A stretch of 64,000 nucleotides of DNA from Chondrus crispus (taxonomy: Eukaryota > Rhodophyta > Florideophyceae > Gigartinales > Gigartinaceae): NCBI RefSeq assembly GCF_000350225.1, contig NW_005178923.1, forward strand, positions 37,866 to 101,865, given 5' to 3'. The notes below the pieces were generated by a model. The model worked only from the letters and a program-made list of their open reading frames with translations. It searched no databases and had not been told where the DNA came from. Positions 13,056 to 23,100 of this stretch are shown piece by piece. The stretch's first letter is position 1. Every line of letters starts with the position of its first letter. The position numbers were made by a program, and so were the translations under genes.

Positions 13056-13985
13056 ATGCCCAGCTCTGACCGACCACGTCCCGCCTTGCGAAGCAAAACG
13101 TACTCCGCTTTACCCTCCCGCGATGCCCTTCGTCTTGAACAGATAGCCATTTGGGGAGATGCGGCTGCCCAACGTCTGCGTCCCCCTTCTCGCCCACCCA
13201 CCGCAAACCAAAAGAAACACCCTCGTTCAAAAATCGCTCCTCGCAAGAACCCCGCTGTAGTAGCGCAGGTCCCGCTCTTCGCACCTACACGTCAGGATGC
13301 TCCATTTGACCTCCTCGCTCTTGAACGCTGCTTCACCACAGCTGAATCTCTCGCTAAATCTCAGCGTCAGCCCCACCCACCGAAAGGAAGTCTAGCCATG
13401 TGTAAGTCACGCTCGGCAGAGGTCTTTTGCAAGAGTGGTGCTTACGCTGCCGTCGCCAAGGCCTCTGTTCGTAAAGTCAGAAAAGAAGAAGAGCTCAAGA
13501 GGCTCAGCGATGCTGCGGCAAAACTTCACGAAGAAGCACCGCTCCGATTGGTCATTACTAGGAGGAACACCATCTCGCTTAAGGGTGACCGAGAGTTCAA
13601 GGTCGAAACCACCGCCATGAGAGATCGCTCCGCCAGCGTGGCCGAGAACCGGCGCCCGTCTAATTTCCCAAGGAGGCTTTCCGAGTCCCGCAAGAAGGCA
13701 AGAGCTCCCAGGTATGACCACCCTGCTCCAGTTGTATGGAAACATCCAAGTGAGGCTTTTGGCTCGCGCGAACGTGACGAGAACAATTTTCGACGAAGCA
13801 ATGCCAAACTCCCGGAGAGAAGGGAAAATCTTGGCCATCTCGCTTCGGATGATTGGAACAACTTCAGACGCGGAAGGAATAGCACTCCATTTCTTGGTAG
13901 ATACACAAGGACTACCAGCTGCCAACTACCCACACCCAGCAAATCTCGTCGTCGCCCGCAATCAGCGATTAGCTGGGCTTCCTGA
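13056..13985 (+). CDS. Basic, disordered hypothetical protein
   Basis: I do not recognise this 309-residue protein. It is rich in Arg, Lys, Ser and Pro, with many short basic clusters and almost no hydrophobic stretches, so most of it is probably unstructured and possibly nuclear. The middle (residues about 90-190) has the most regular composition, including a short Lys/Glu-rich helix near KVRKEEELKRLSDAAAKL. The ATG at 13056 was chosen over one 64 codons upstream because the upstream part is a pyrimidine-rich, Pro/Phe/Ser-rich translation typical of an untranslated leader. It is convergent with the plastid RF2 gene, 252 bp away. Length and codon composition favour a real gene; function is unknown. 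Confidence 0.6.
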   Translation: MPSSDRPRPALRSKTYSALPSRDALRLEQIAIWGDAAAQRLRPPSRPPTANQKKHPRSKIAPRKNPAVVAQVPLFAPTRQDAPFDLLALERCFTTAESLAKSQRQPHPPKGSLAMCKSRSAEVFCKSGAYAAVAKASVRKVRKEEELKRLSDAAAKLHEEAPLRLVITRRNTISLKGDREFKVETTAMRDRSASVAENRRPSNFPRRLSESRKKARAPRYDHPAPVVWKHPSEAFGSRERDENNFRRSNAKLPERRENLGHLASDDWNNFRRGRNSTPFLGRYTRTTSCQLPTPSKSRRRPQSAISWAS

Positions 13986-14237
13986 CTAGAATATCAATTT
14001 CGCATGTCCTTTTGTAGTGTAGCAACAGGAGAGTCGTTTCGGTGCTTAGCCTGTCTTCATCTGCTTGTTAGCTAGTTTTCCCTCTTCAGAACTTGTTCGC
14101 AATCAACTCTCGTATCTACATAAACGCTTTCCAGTGTTCTGAACCTTCGTTTTCAGCGCTTCTTTGACGTTCTGCAACATTCACGTAGACACTGCTTGAG
14201 CGATTTCGTAAGCCGTGATCCATTTGTTAACAAGAAT

Positions 14238-15596
14238 TTATGCACGTTCGAATTCCACAGTTTCTCTCTCCTCGTTTCTGAACTGGAGCATTGCTGATAT
14301 GAACTGTTCTAGTTGCCCGTCAAGAACGCCTTGAGCATCAGCATTTTCCACACCTGTTCGCACATCCTTCACCATCTTGTAAGGGTGCAACACATAGTTG
14401 CGGATCTGGTAACCCCAGGCCGCTTCGATTGCCTCTCCCCGAATATCCGCCAACTCCTTCACTCTGAGCTCTTCTTTTATGAGCAAGAGCTTCGCCTTGA
14501 GCATATTCAAAGCCCTTGACTTGTTCATCAGCTGCGACCTCTCTTGCGCGCATCGCACAGCAATTCCCGTGGGCTCATGCACCATGCGAACTGCAGACTC
14601 AACTTTGTTGACATTCTGACCCCCCTTCCCACCCGCCCGCATCGTCGTCACTTTGAGGTCCGACTCTGGAATCTCGATGTTCGTGAGATCCTCTTCCTCA
14701 AGTATAGGCATCACCTCCACGCCCGCAAAGCTCGTTTGCCGCTTGCTTTGCGCATTAAAAGGACTGATCCTTACCAATCGATGCGTCCCAATTTCCCCAC
14801 GCATAAATCCAAACGCATGTTTCCCGTCTATCTCAATCGATACCGACTTATAACCAGCTTCCTCCCCCTCGCTGAGATCAACAACTCTAACACCAAAACC
14901 TTCACTTTCCGCCCAGCGCGTGTACATACGACAAAGGATTTCAGCCCAGTCCTGGGCATCGGTCCCTCCCGCGCCTGCTGTGATGCTGAGCACGGCGCCG
15001 CTCTTATCATGCGGTCCGTCGAGTAGCTTTTCCAGCTCATACTTGGCCACATCCGTGCTAACGTTTTCAAAAATCGTATTCGCTTCAGAGAGCATGTCGG
15101 CTTCCTCGGCGGACGCTTCGCCATCAGCCCCAGAGGCTTCCTCGCCCAACTCCAGGAAACCGATGGCATCGTCGAGGCCATTTTGCCATCTTTCCAATCT
15201 GGCGAGAACTGATTCGTGCGCGGCGAGCTTTTGGAGAGACGCTTGAGCGAGAGTAGAGTCATCCCAAAACGTGGGCATGGAGGACATGGTCTGAATTTCT
15301 CGAACGGCAGCTTGATGGGCTTCAATGTCGGTCGCTGCTGCATTGGCAGAGACGCGGGCTTGAAGATTTTGCAAGCTGCGCTTCAACTGCGATACTTGAT
15401 CAGCCAGGATTGGGCTCGTGCTGGCGAGGGCCGTGGGGGTGAGATTTCGCAGCAGAGGCCGGCGTCGGCGAGGTGTCACATAGCGCGGGGCAGCGGCGCG
15501 CCGGACAGGCCCGATGCATGGTGCGGCGACTTGTGGTGATGGTAAGAGGGGAAGCGAGGTGACAAAGGCGTCGCTGAGAGAATGAGAGGGTCTCAT
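14238..15596 (-). CDS. prfB: Plastid peptide chain release factor 2
   Basis: Bacterial-type class I release factor that ends translation at UGA and UAA codons in the organelle by triggering peptidyl-tRNA hydrolysis. The 452-residue protein has an N-terminal Arg/Ser/Ala/Pro-rich extension of about 60 residues, typical of a transit peptide. A coiled-coil domain 1 follows, then the SPF stop-codon-reading tripeptide (residues 278-280, in RISPFNAQ) and the catalytic GGQ loop (325-327, in [12 protein letters not shown]). SPF marks it as RF2 rather than RF1, which has PxT. The start is the first ATG (15596); the frame stays open 11 codons further but has only a TTG there. The bacterial internal frameshift is absent, as expected for a nuclear copy. 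Plastid rather than mitochondrial targeting is inferred. Confidence 0.94.
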   Translation of the reverse strand: MRPSHSLSDAFVTSLPLLPSPQVAAPCIGPVRRAAAPRYVTPRRRRPLLRNLTPTALASTSPILADQVSQLKRSLQNLQARVSANAAATDIEAHQAAVREIQTMSSMPTFWDDSTLAQASLQKLAAHESVLARLERWQNGLDDAIGFLELGEEASGADGEASAEEADMLSEANTIFENVSTDVAKYELEKLLDGPHDKSGAVLSITAGAGGTDAQDWAEILCRMYTRWAESEGFGVRVVDLSEGEEAGYKSVSIEIDGKHAFGFMRGEIGTHRLVRISPFNAQSKRQTSFAGVEVMPILEEEDLTNIEIPESDLKVTTMRAGGKGGQNVNKVESAVRMVHEPTGIAVRCAQERSQLMNKSRALNMLKAKLLLIKEELRVKELADIRGEAIEAAWGYQIRNYVLHPYKMVKDVRTGVENADAQGVLDGQLEQFISAMLQFRNEERETVEFERA

Positions 15597-16191
15597 AGTT
15601 GTACAAGCCGCTTGCGCAATTATCTTCAAGCCGTGGAAAGAAAGGCACCACCTGCTGCAAGAAGTAATCTAGAGAGATCTCTCTGTGACGTGTCTCCGCA
15701 CTGTACATACAGTATGTACATATTATGGCACCGGCGTAGTCCATAGAGAGTGGGCAGGTGCCGTCCACAGTGCAGTTCGTATCTTAATACGTGGACACGT
15801 GGTAATAATGGATGCACCGAAACAATGTGGTATGGCCTTGAAACTACTTCTTTGAAGTAAAAGAAGTCATTTCCGTATCATATACAGTATTGTAACACTT
15901 GATCTATGTATAGTAACAGTATTTGCAAACCTCAAATTCGCCTTCCTTTCGCATCTGAGAGACGAAATTCTTCCAATCCTTTCATCCGATAGTCTAAGCT
16001 CGCGGCTGAGAACAAGTCGGCAGCAAACCCTTTCAACGCCTTTGACTCAAGGGATTTGCGAAGGCGAGTACTATGCACGCGGAGCGATGCTAGCAAGGGT
16101 CTAGAGCAAGTGGAAGGGTCGAAGTTACCCGTCCCTCTGTGAGCGTAGCGGGCCGTTCGGAACCGCCATCATCGTCCTGCTTGTCACCAAG
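15597..16191. other. Divergent intergenic region
   Basis: About 600 bp between the divergently transcribed RF2 gene and the small protein at 16192. No other reading frame or RNA gene is apparent. TAC[A/T]GTA heptamers occur at 15718 (inside a near-palindrome TGTACATACAGTATGTACA) and 15883. Promoters of both flanking genes presumably lie here, but I see no specific element I can defend. Confidence 0.5.
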
Positions 16192-16455
16192 ATGGATGTA
16201 GACGATGACACCGCAAGCGGCATGGTCAGGGACACTAGTAAGCTCCGTCATGACGCGGAACGAAGGGACCGTATGGTGGTTCAACTGCGCGTGGAGAAAC
16301 AGAGGCTTGCGTCGCTCCCGAAGAACTCACAATACTTCTTGCACAGGATGCGTGTCATAGCCAGAGCGCTTGAAATTCTCGCTCGGCAAAATCACAGTGC
16401 TTTGGAAGCCCATGAAGATGAGTTGGCCTCCTTGCTATCGTCTCTTTCTCTGTGA
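16192..16455 (+). CDS. Small conserved-looking hypothetical protein
   Basis: An 87-residue, mostly helical protein beginning MDVDDDTASG. It has a charged N-terminal helix (about residues 18-42), then LPKNSQYFLHRMRVIARALEIL and a short Glu-rich tail. The pattern of Lys/Arg with regularly spaced Leu suggests an amphipathic helical hairpin. There is no signal peptide or membrane segment. I do not recognise the family with certainty. It converges with the PheS gene, whose stop lies about 157 bp away. Gene-like composition and a well-placed ATG make it more likely real than chance, but its small size keeps confidence moderate. Confidence 0.6.
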   Translation: MDVDDDTASGMVRDTSKLRHDAERRDRMVVQLRVEKQRLASLPKNSQYFLHRMRVIARALEILARQNHSALEAHEDELASLLSSLSL

Positions 16456-16611
16456 CTGCTGCGCACGCATGGTTTGGTAATAGTGTTGGCGCTGCTTGTG
16501 AAGTTCCTATTCCTCATCTCGATTTGAAAGTCGTCAAGAAAACTGAAAGAGGCACGGCCACGTTCAGCACCATCTTTACATTATTAGAGAGCATGTGTCC
16601 ATGAACAGGAA

Positions 16612-17844
16612 CTAAACATCGGTCATAAATTGTGTCAAAAAGCGAGTGTCGTTCCTGTACAGCTCGCGGATATCCGGAATCTCGTGCATTACCATTGCGA
16701 ATCGCTCGACCCCAAAGCCCGCCGCGAACCCGCTCCATTCTTCAGGGTCCAACCCTACATTTTCTAGTACAGCTGGGTCTACCATCCCACATCCTAGCAC
16801 TTCCAACCACCGTCCTCGGAAGAAGACGTCCACTTCTACGCTGGGTTCTGTGAACGGAAAGTACGAGCCTCGGAAGCGCGTTTGGATTTCCTCGCCTAAC
16901 ATCTTTTTAAGAAAATGGGTGACCGTAGCTTTCAATCCGCCAAAGTTCAAAACGCCCATTTTGTCGACGGCCAAGATTTCGATTTGATGGAAAGTGGACG
17001 AGTGCGTTGCATCTGACGTGTCTCGACGGTAAACACGACCCGGGGCAATGATTTTGAACGGAGGTTTGTTCTCTTCCATGTACCGAATTTGCACGGATGA
17101 TGTTTGCGTGCGTAGCAAGTTCTTCTTGTCAGCAGTGAGATAAAAAGTGTCCTGCATCTCCCGGGCAGGATGGTCGGGCGGGCAGTTGAGAGCCGTGAAG
17201 CAGTAGTAGTCTGTCTCAATATCTCGATTGTACTTAGGGTCGTCGATAAGGTCGTAGCCGATGTCGACGAAAATGTTAGTCGCAATCTTCATTGTTGACG
17301 TGATTGGGTGAATGCGTCCCGGAATTCTGTCGGGACGGATACCCGGCATTGTCACGTCAACCCATTCTGATTCTTCCTTCTTTCGTATGTTTTCCTCCTC
17401 AATTGCCTCCTTTCTTTCTGCCACCAAAGAACTAACCTTTTCCTTGGCAATATTAACAGCCGCTCCCAACAACGGGCGTTCTTCCTTAACGAGCTTACCA
17501 ACCATTTTCATGATGACTGTAAGGGTCCCCTTTTTCCCAAGGTACTTGACTCGCAATTTCTCCACTGCTGTTATTTCTTCGGCCTCCCGCAATGCGGTAA
17601 TAGCATCTTGCAGCTGCACTTCAATTGAGTTTTTCGCGTCATCCAATGAAAGTATTTGGGACGACGACGACGCAGTGGATTTGGGCGAAGTGCAGGCAAC
17701 CGGAGATATAACGATTGCCCATTGTGCATGGCGAGGGCGTGCGTGTCCTCGTCCAAAAGTGGAACAACGCAAAGAGGTAGCGGTATTCAAGGACGGCGCG
17801 AACGATGTGTTGGCGAGCGCAAATGCTTGTGTGTTTCTGCCCAT
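16612..17844 (-). CDS. pheS: Plastid phenylalanyl-tRNA synthetase, alpha subunit
   Basis: Catalytic alpha subunit of the bacterial heterotetrameric (alpha-beta)2 enzyme that charges tRNA-Phe. The 410-residue protein begins with about 65 Ser/Thr/Ala/Arg-rich residues like a plastid transit peptide. It continues with the helical tRNA-binding arm (about 70-150) and the class II core. Core signatures include THSSTFHQIE, FRGSYFPFTEPSVEVDV, WLEVLGCGMV and the motif 3 region GFGVERFAM. It lacks the C-terminal anticodon-binding domain of the monomeric organelle enzyme of plants and animals, so it needs a beta subunit. The frame is open to 18081, but those 79 residues do not resemble a targeting peptide, so I start at 17844. 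It is head-to-head with another probable plastid gene. Confidence 0.93.
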   Translation of the reverse strand: MGRNTQAFALANTSFAPSLNTATSLRCSTFGRGHARPRHAQWAIVISPVACTSPKSTASSSSQILSLDDAKNSIEVQLQDAITALREAEEITAVEKLRVKYLGKKGTLTVIMKMVGKLVKEERPLLGAAVNIAKEKVSSLVAERKEAIEEENIRKKEESEWVDVTMPGIRPDRIPGRIHPITSTMKIATNIFVDIGYDLIDDPKYNRDIETDYYCFTALNCPPDHPAREMQDTFYLTADKKNLLRTQTSSVQIRYMEENKPPFKIIAPGRVYRRDTSDATHSSTFHQIEILAVDKMGVLNFGGLKATVTHFLKKMLGEEIQTRFRGSYFPFTEPSVEVDVFFRGRWLEVLGCGMVDPAVLENVGLDPEEWSGFAAGFGVERFAMVMHEIPDIRELYRNDTRFLTQFMTDV

Positions 17845-18132
17845 TGTCGGGGTTGCTTCGGCAAGCAATTTCGTGAGAGCAAGAGGAGCAGCTTGGGAAG
17901 TGGTGGGGCAGGTGTTTCCGGATGTGCAGCAAATGAGTTGTGGTTCGATGTTGTCTCCGGGTGGTCTGCAAAATTTCTTGAGCTCCAATGCAGATAGAAA
18001 ACGATCAAAAATTTCCGAAAAACAATCGTTTCCTTTGGATCCGAAGGTGAATGGATTCTCAATGCCATACGACCAGAGCATGAACGCACACAGAGCCAGG
18101 CAGTGGGGAACGATTGCTCTTCGAAACGCAAA
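17845..18132. promoter_or_regulatory. Bidirectional promoter between two plastid-protein genes
   Basis: A 288-bp spacer separates the start codons of PheS (minus) and the small membrane protein (plus). Two divergent genes whose products both seem to act in the plastid must share this short region, so coordinated expression is plausible. No specific factor-binding element is identified. If the longer PheS start at 18081 were used, the spacer would shrink to about 50 bp. Confidence 0.45.
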
Positions 18133-18531
18133 ATGTCGGCTTTTGTGTCAAGTTGCGGCGTGCAGCTGACGACCAACCAATCGAGGAGCTGGAGGGCTAC
18201 CACGACGGTTTCGAATGGTCAGTTTGCTCGTACGGCGAGACGGGTAAGATGTCCACCCGATGAGCTGCATTGTGCGCCTCAAACCCCAAGAGCTCCAATG
18301 CGAATGGAGGGTAGCTCTCCACCTATCAATGCCCCGAGCGGATTGCTCCTACTTTCGTCTAGCATATTGGCTATTGCGTCTGTCGGGTGCGTATTCGAAT
18401 TGACGGGGGGGCATCCGATGTATGGCTCCACGGTAACGTCTGGTATATTGGCTGTTTCATTGCCGAGCTTTCTCTTCTTGTTTTATTCGGCCATTCGCAA
18501 GGGACAGCAAGAAGCCGAAGATGACCCATGA
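18133..18531 (+). CDS. Small plastid membrane protein, two helices
   Basis: A 132-residue protein. The first 60 or so residues are Ser/Thr/Arg-rich and nearly free of acidic residues, like a plastid transit peptide. The mature part from about residue 56 has two hydrophobic segments, GLLLLSSSILAIASVG and TSGILAVSLPSFLFLFYSAI. They are joined by a short loop with FELTGGHP, and an acidic tail (EAEDDP) follows. This resembles small thylakoid or envelope proteins of unknown function in algae, plants and cyanobacteria, but I cannot name a family. The ATG at 18133 was preferred over 18103 because it begins a cleaner transit peptide; 18298 would remove the targeting region. It is divergent from PheS. 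Confidence 0.68.
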   Translation: MSAFVSSCGVQLTTNQSRSWRATTTVSNGQFARTARRVRCPPDELHCAPQTPRAPMRMEGSSPPINAPSGLLLLSSSILAIASVGCVFELTGGHPMYGSTVTSGILAVSLPSFLFLFYSAIRKGQQEAEDDP

Positions 18532-19069
18532 GCTGTTGTGGGATCGCTGATACGGGAAAAGTCGGCTTGTGAACGGGTTGCACGCGTAAGTGCATAGGCG
18601 AAGAGGGCACGGCCGCTGTGGGTTTGTGGCTGGTGCTCAGGAGTCCAGCCTTATAGCAATGCCTGTAAAGTTTCAAGCTTGTTTTGTCCAAACTCACATA
18701 AACTAGCGATTCAGAGGCTTTGGCTATGTCGAACGCAGATAGTTGACTCGCTCTCCTTCTTGTGCCTAGATTTACATGAGCCTCGAGTAGTCATTTTCCT
18801 GTTGCTTTACGACGGTGGGCAAAGAAACTTCAAGACTTCGCAGCACCTCTGCCGATTGGAAAGATTTTAGGAAATCGCTCTTAATAACTACTACAGTAGC
18901 TTGCGATTGCACTCGTCGTTCATCGCAGCACGCATGATGTTATCCATTTTCACGAATCTTCTATGCCTCTTCAGGTCCAGCTTGTCAGCAACATTTCTTA
19001 CACCACAGAGCGGAGCGATTGGAACGCTGCATTCAAAGCCTTCCGTGCGACACTTTGGAAAAAGACATG
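18532..19069. other. Intergenic region
   Basis: About 540 bp between the small membrane protein and the pogo-like element. Short open frames here have no recognisable content. A TAC[A/T]GTA heptamer lies at 18892. Nothing else is seen. Confidence 0.5.
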
Positions 19070-19911
19070 GAGGGGGGGGACGCGCAATAGTGCCGCTTTC
19101 ATTATTGCCACCCTCGAATTAGTGCCGCCAAACCGGCAGACACAGGTTCTGCCACGTGTCATGCATGACGTCGTCATCGGCCACTCCTCATGCGCCTCAG
19201 CTCAATTGGTGACGTGATGACCCTGACTCAAAGACCCTAACATGACTCCTGAAAAGATCGCCGAAGCGAAGCGTACGCGCCTTACGATTGCACAGAAAAT
19301 CGAGGTTGGGCATCTGCTGCAGGTCGGGAATGCGAATACCACAGTTATGCGTCAGTTCAAAATTTCAGGGCGAACTATCCGAAACATCAAACGATCTCTT
19401 CCTTCACTCCAACAAATTGTGACCAACACCGCTACAACGCTCGGAACAAAGACTTTGCACTCTGCGATGTGGAGGAATGGATTGAGATCGAGACTAATGA
19501 GCTTGTGGCAGAAGCTTCTATTAGTGATGCTTGCAATTCAATACATTATTGTGGAGAGCTACAGAAGCAGTCTGCCAATGATGCTATGATGGATGATTGT
19601 GTGGCAGAAGGCGAGTGTGAAATTACGGAGAGGCGGGCCGTACCGAGTGCTGTAGTGTTAGCAAGGTTGTTTGGGTCTTTGGAGAGTCTGGGTGTGGAGT
19701 GCGATGTGAGCAATGCCTTATCGCACTTGAGGTCTGCAAAACGAGCTTTTCTAGAAGCTGGGCATGAGAGACAGGGTCAAAGCCAACAACAGCAGACTCT
19801 AATAACAGAGTTCTGGCCGGGTAGTGATTCTGCTTTCTGATAGTGCCGATCCGAATTAGTGCCGTATTATTAGTCCCTACACAGGGCGGCACTAATGCGT
19901 AGGGTCGACTG
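19070..19911 (+). mobile_element. Decayed pogo-like DNA transposon, catalytic domain deleted
   Basis: The right end is clear. It carries inverted copies of TAGTGCCG-type motifs (19843-19895) and ends in CGACTG followed by TA (19912-19913), as for TA-targeting elements with CTG termini. The left end, about 19081-19130, carries matching AATAGTGCCGC and AATTAGTGCCGCC motifs, but its outermost bases have diverged, so the left boundary is approximate. Inside is a broken transposase-like reading frame (19242-19840). At about 840 bp it is far shorter than a full pogo/Tigger element, so it was mobilised in trans or died early. The right end lies only about 225 bp before the FANCD2 start codon. Confidence 0.75.
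19242..19840 (+). pseudogene. Pogo-type transposase remnant with HTH and PIP-like box
   Basis: The first frame (from ATG 19242) encodes a CENP-B/pogo-type helix-turn-helix at residues about 13-55 (LTIAQKIEVGHLLQ through ISGRTIRNIKRS). This is the DNA-binding domain that recognises transposon ends. After about 19450 the meaningful reading moves to another frame: an acidic stretch (DVEEWIEIETNELVAEASI) and then a C-terminal tail ending QTLITEFW. That octamer matches the PCNA-interacting PIP box Qxx[hydrophobic]xx[aromatic][aromatic]; pogo transposase is known to carry one. The whole DDE catalytic core, normally about 200 residues, is missing. The frame change is either a frameshift or an intron, and the protein cannot be an active transposase. 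Confidence 0.75.
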
Positions 19912-20137
19912 TATTGTTTTGTGAGGATGGGGAATGGACGATCGCCTTTCACACGTGTACAAGAGGACGATGCGTTTTCGGACCGAAAGCGTGTGCAACC
20001 AAAATGCGCGGGAAACGATCTTTTTTGAAATATGGAGGGGAGCAATCCCTCTCAGCCTTCAACAAGCATCCTGGTCCCCGTTCTTATTCCATTTGGCCTG
20101 AGGTAAGGCTAAAGACTCACGGGGACGTTGCCAAGCC

Positions 20138-23100
20138 ATGCCAGGCCTCGAAGCACAACCTGACGAATTCTTTCTCGCCGAGTTTGGGAGCAGTGATCTC
20201 TCATCCCGCCTCTGGCGCGGGGGATTGCGAGCAGATGAAAAAGGATACACTTGCCTTGCCAGCACGCGCGCGTTAGCGAATGCACTGAAAGATGGACTTG
20301 ATGTACGGGCGCCCAGCGGCGCAGTTGAGGCTGTCATCAACGACATCGAGACGTGTTGGAACGACACGGCTCGCATGCGACGCGCTTGTCAGAGGATGGA
20401 AGGCCCGGAAGCCAGGAATGCGTCAACCATGTCAGTTTCGCTGGCGAAGCTTGTACTCTCTATTGACGTCTTTCAGCCTGCCATGGTGACTTGCATCGTG
20501 AATAAGATTTCTGAGTTTGGAGAAGAGTCGAATGCTGAGAACAATATCGCTACGATTTTGCTTAATCAGCTGAGGTGGCTAGACTTTATTGTCGATGGGC
20601 CCGCCTTGTGTGAGAGCCTTCTGTCGATTGTACCTATCGTTTCCTATTCCGTGCAGCGAGCACTCATCGAGGCTCTTCCTGAAATTCTCGATGATTCATC
20701 CCGTGAGGTGGCCGTGACGGAAATGATAAGAATATTGGAAGAGAGTCCGTCATTGATGGGTTCTGTCGTTGACGCCATAGGAGCTTTAGGTGTGAACGAT
20801 GCTCGGCTTCCGGATGTCAACGCCTCCATATTGTCAACCCTTAACGCTGCCAATCGCGACATGCTTCCTGTTAGTCTGAAATATCTCTTGCGTACGTGCC
20901 CCCCGAGTCTCCTTTCCTCCACCGTTAGCGCCCTTCGTCACACTCTTGCGATGCCTAGCTTGGGTCCAGGACCTGGACGTCTTTCTTTGGATGCCGTCAA
21001 GTCTGGTTTGCGCATGAAGAAGCAAATCGCAGACCAAGTGCTAAAGGTCCTGCGCGGCATCGACAAGCCCTCGGACCACAAACCGTCAGACTTTTGGCTC
21101 ATAATTGCCCTCTTTGACTCACCGATGCATCGCAAGCCAGCAGAGATTTTGTTTCGCAAGAAGGCCGCCAAGGCCGTGTTCTCCAAAGCCCTTATCGATG
21201 CTGCTTTGGCCCCGTTCGCAGACGCTTTCGGTGGTCTTACTCACAGGCTGTTGTACATTGCAGGAATTGCTCTGAAGTCTTCTGAGTTGGGAGCACGGAG
21301 CACAGGGATTACTCTGTACGCCCTAGTTTTTCAACTCTTCCCGGATGGCAATGTCAGACGGAATATCGTCATGGCTCTTCTGGACCACACAGGAACTCGA
21401 AAAGCCCAGGAGGTGGACGCCGCTCTCGAAGCGCTTGTTGTGATAGCTCGTGAGAATGAAACCAACCGCGCCCTTTTGCCTCACTCAGCTGTGATTCAAG
21501 GTCTTCTTGACTTTCTGGAATTTTTCTCGGATTCCCAACTACGATCAATATGGACGATTCTTGGGTATTTGTGCAGGGCGTCGTCGGCGAAAGTGATACA
21601 TGAAAGTAGTTCTCGAGGTGGGGAGCGAAAAAAGAAAACGAATTCTCAGCAGCAGAAGGATGCAATCATGCATGCTGAGGAAGAAAACTGCGCAGGAGAA
21701 TCTGAATTGGCCATGTTGGAGATACTTCTTCGGAAGGAGCTCACACACGTTGATACTTTCTACAGACGTATTGGTGTGTTAGGGGCGTGCACGATGATAA
21801 AAGTCCTTGGAAATTCCGTCGAGAACAACATCCTGTCCATGATGCTAGACATTGGAAGATCACACCCGCTTAGTCAAGCTTTAGCATTTGATGAGCTGGC
21901 GAGGGTATTCAGCGACGGTACACCTACATCGAAAGATACGGCTGAATTCATAAGAAAGACTGTCTCCAACGTTTTTGAAAAGAAATATATTCGTGACAGG
22001 GATACGTTGGAGAACCTCCCAACTGTCAATGAGGTACTTCCTGCTGAGCTCTTTGGTAACCTAGAAGGTGATGACGTCGAATTTTGTTTCTCTATTGCTG
22101 CGCTCGCTAGAACTGGTGAGACCCTCAAGGATAGTCAAGATGCTGTACGCGCCATGGTTCCGAATCTCCGCCTCTTATGCGTTATGACTGCCAGCAGATA
22201 TGAAGGATCTCTATCCGAGATCGATGCCACTATTGGAGCTCCGCTGCATATGGCAGTGGTTCCCTCCGAACAGTCCATAGCGAACCTCCCTACACGGGCA
22301 AAAGGCGATTTGTTGCTGAGTCTTTTCACAGCCCACGGATGGGTTGTTGAACTTCTGAACGGCTTTTCAGATCAGGAGAGCACAGAGATGAAAGCGAAAT
22401 GTATCAAGAGAGTGGATGATCTGCTAACCCTGAGCAATCAAATATCACTCTGTGTCACTCACATACCGCTTTGGAAGGAGGTAATCTTTGATTCATACAG
22501 TGGAAGTCGATGCGGCCCCGCACAACAACGGAAAGACGAGTTTAGACGGAAGGCCGGCAAAGGCTCTACAGGGAGTCGCGTCTTGCGAGAATCCCGAGAG
22601 TTAGGTGCGAAAGGACAAGAATGGCTCCCATTTGCACGTCAATTAGATGCAACAGCATTGTCTCTGATCCGAGTGACAAGTCCAGTATCTTGGCGTTTCA
22701 CTGAGGTTGAAAGTGAGTGCGGGAAGGAGGGCAATCCAGTGACGGAAAGCGTCAGACTCTCATCAAGAGGACTGCTTCACTTACTCTCTGAGCTTGCTGT
22801 GCACATTGAAAAAATTGTGGGAGGGGAGTTTCGCGACCCCAATGCCATTGGCGTAGTTTTGTTTCGGTCATCAAATTCAGCTGCAAAGAATGTGGAGATG
22901 GGAGGGTCGTCTGCGGAAGCTTCCACGAGCTTTCGTCTAAAGAACTTCACGGCATTGCAGACCCCGTTGACCGCTCTGCCCTCTCAGATCCGGCGATGTT
23001 TAGATAAGATACTTCCAAATGGGAATGACTCTGCAGAAAGTGATTCAACGATTGAGGTCAATAGGAAAAGTATTGAGCTTTGTTTGAGATGCCTGGCGGA

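Noticed and set aside
16612..17844. Assignment as the monomeric mitochondrial PheRS (FARS2 type)
   Set aside because: The C-terminal anticodon-binding domain is absent and the core follows bacterial PheS alpha wording.
17845..18081. Longer PheS N-terminus starting at 18081
   Set aside because: The extra 79 residues contain acidic residues and no targeting features, while the ATG at 17844 begins a good transit-like sequence.
20004..20143. Upstream FANCD2 exon (MRGKRSFLKY...) joined by a short intron with GTAAGG donor
   Set aside because: The only good acceptor gives a 42-nt intron and joins in the wrong frame; kept only as a possibility.
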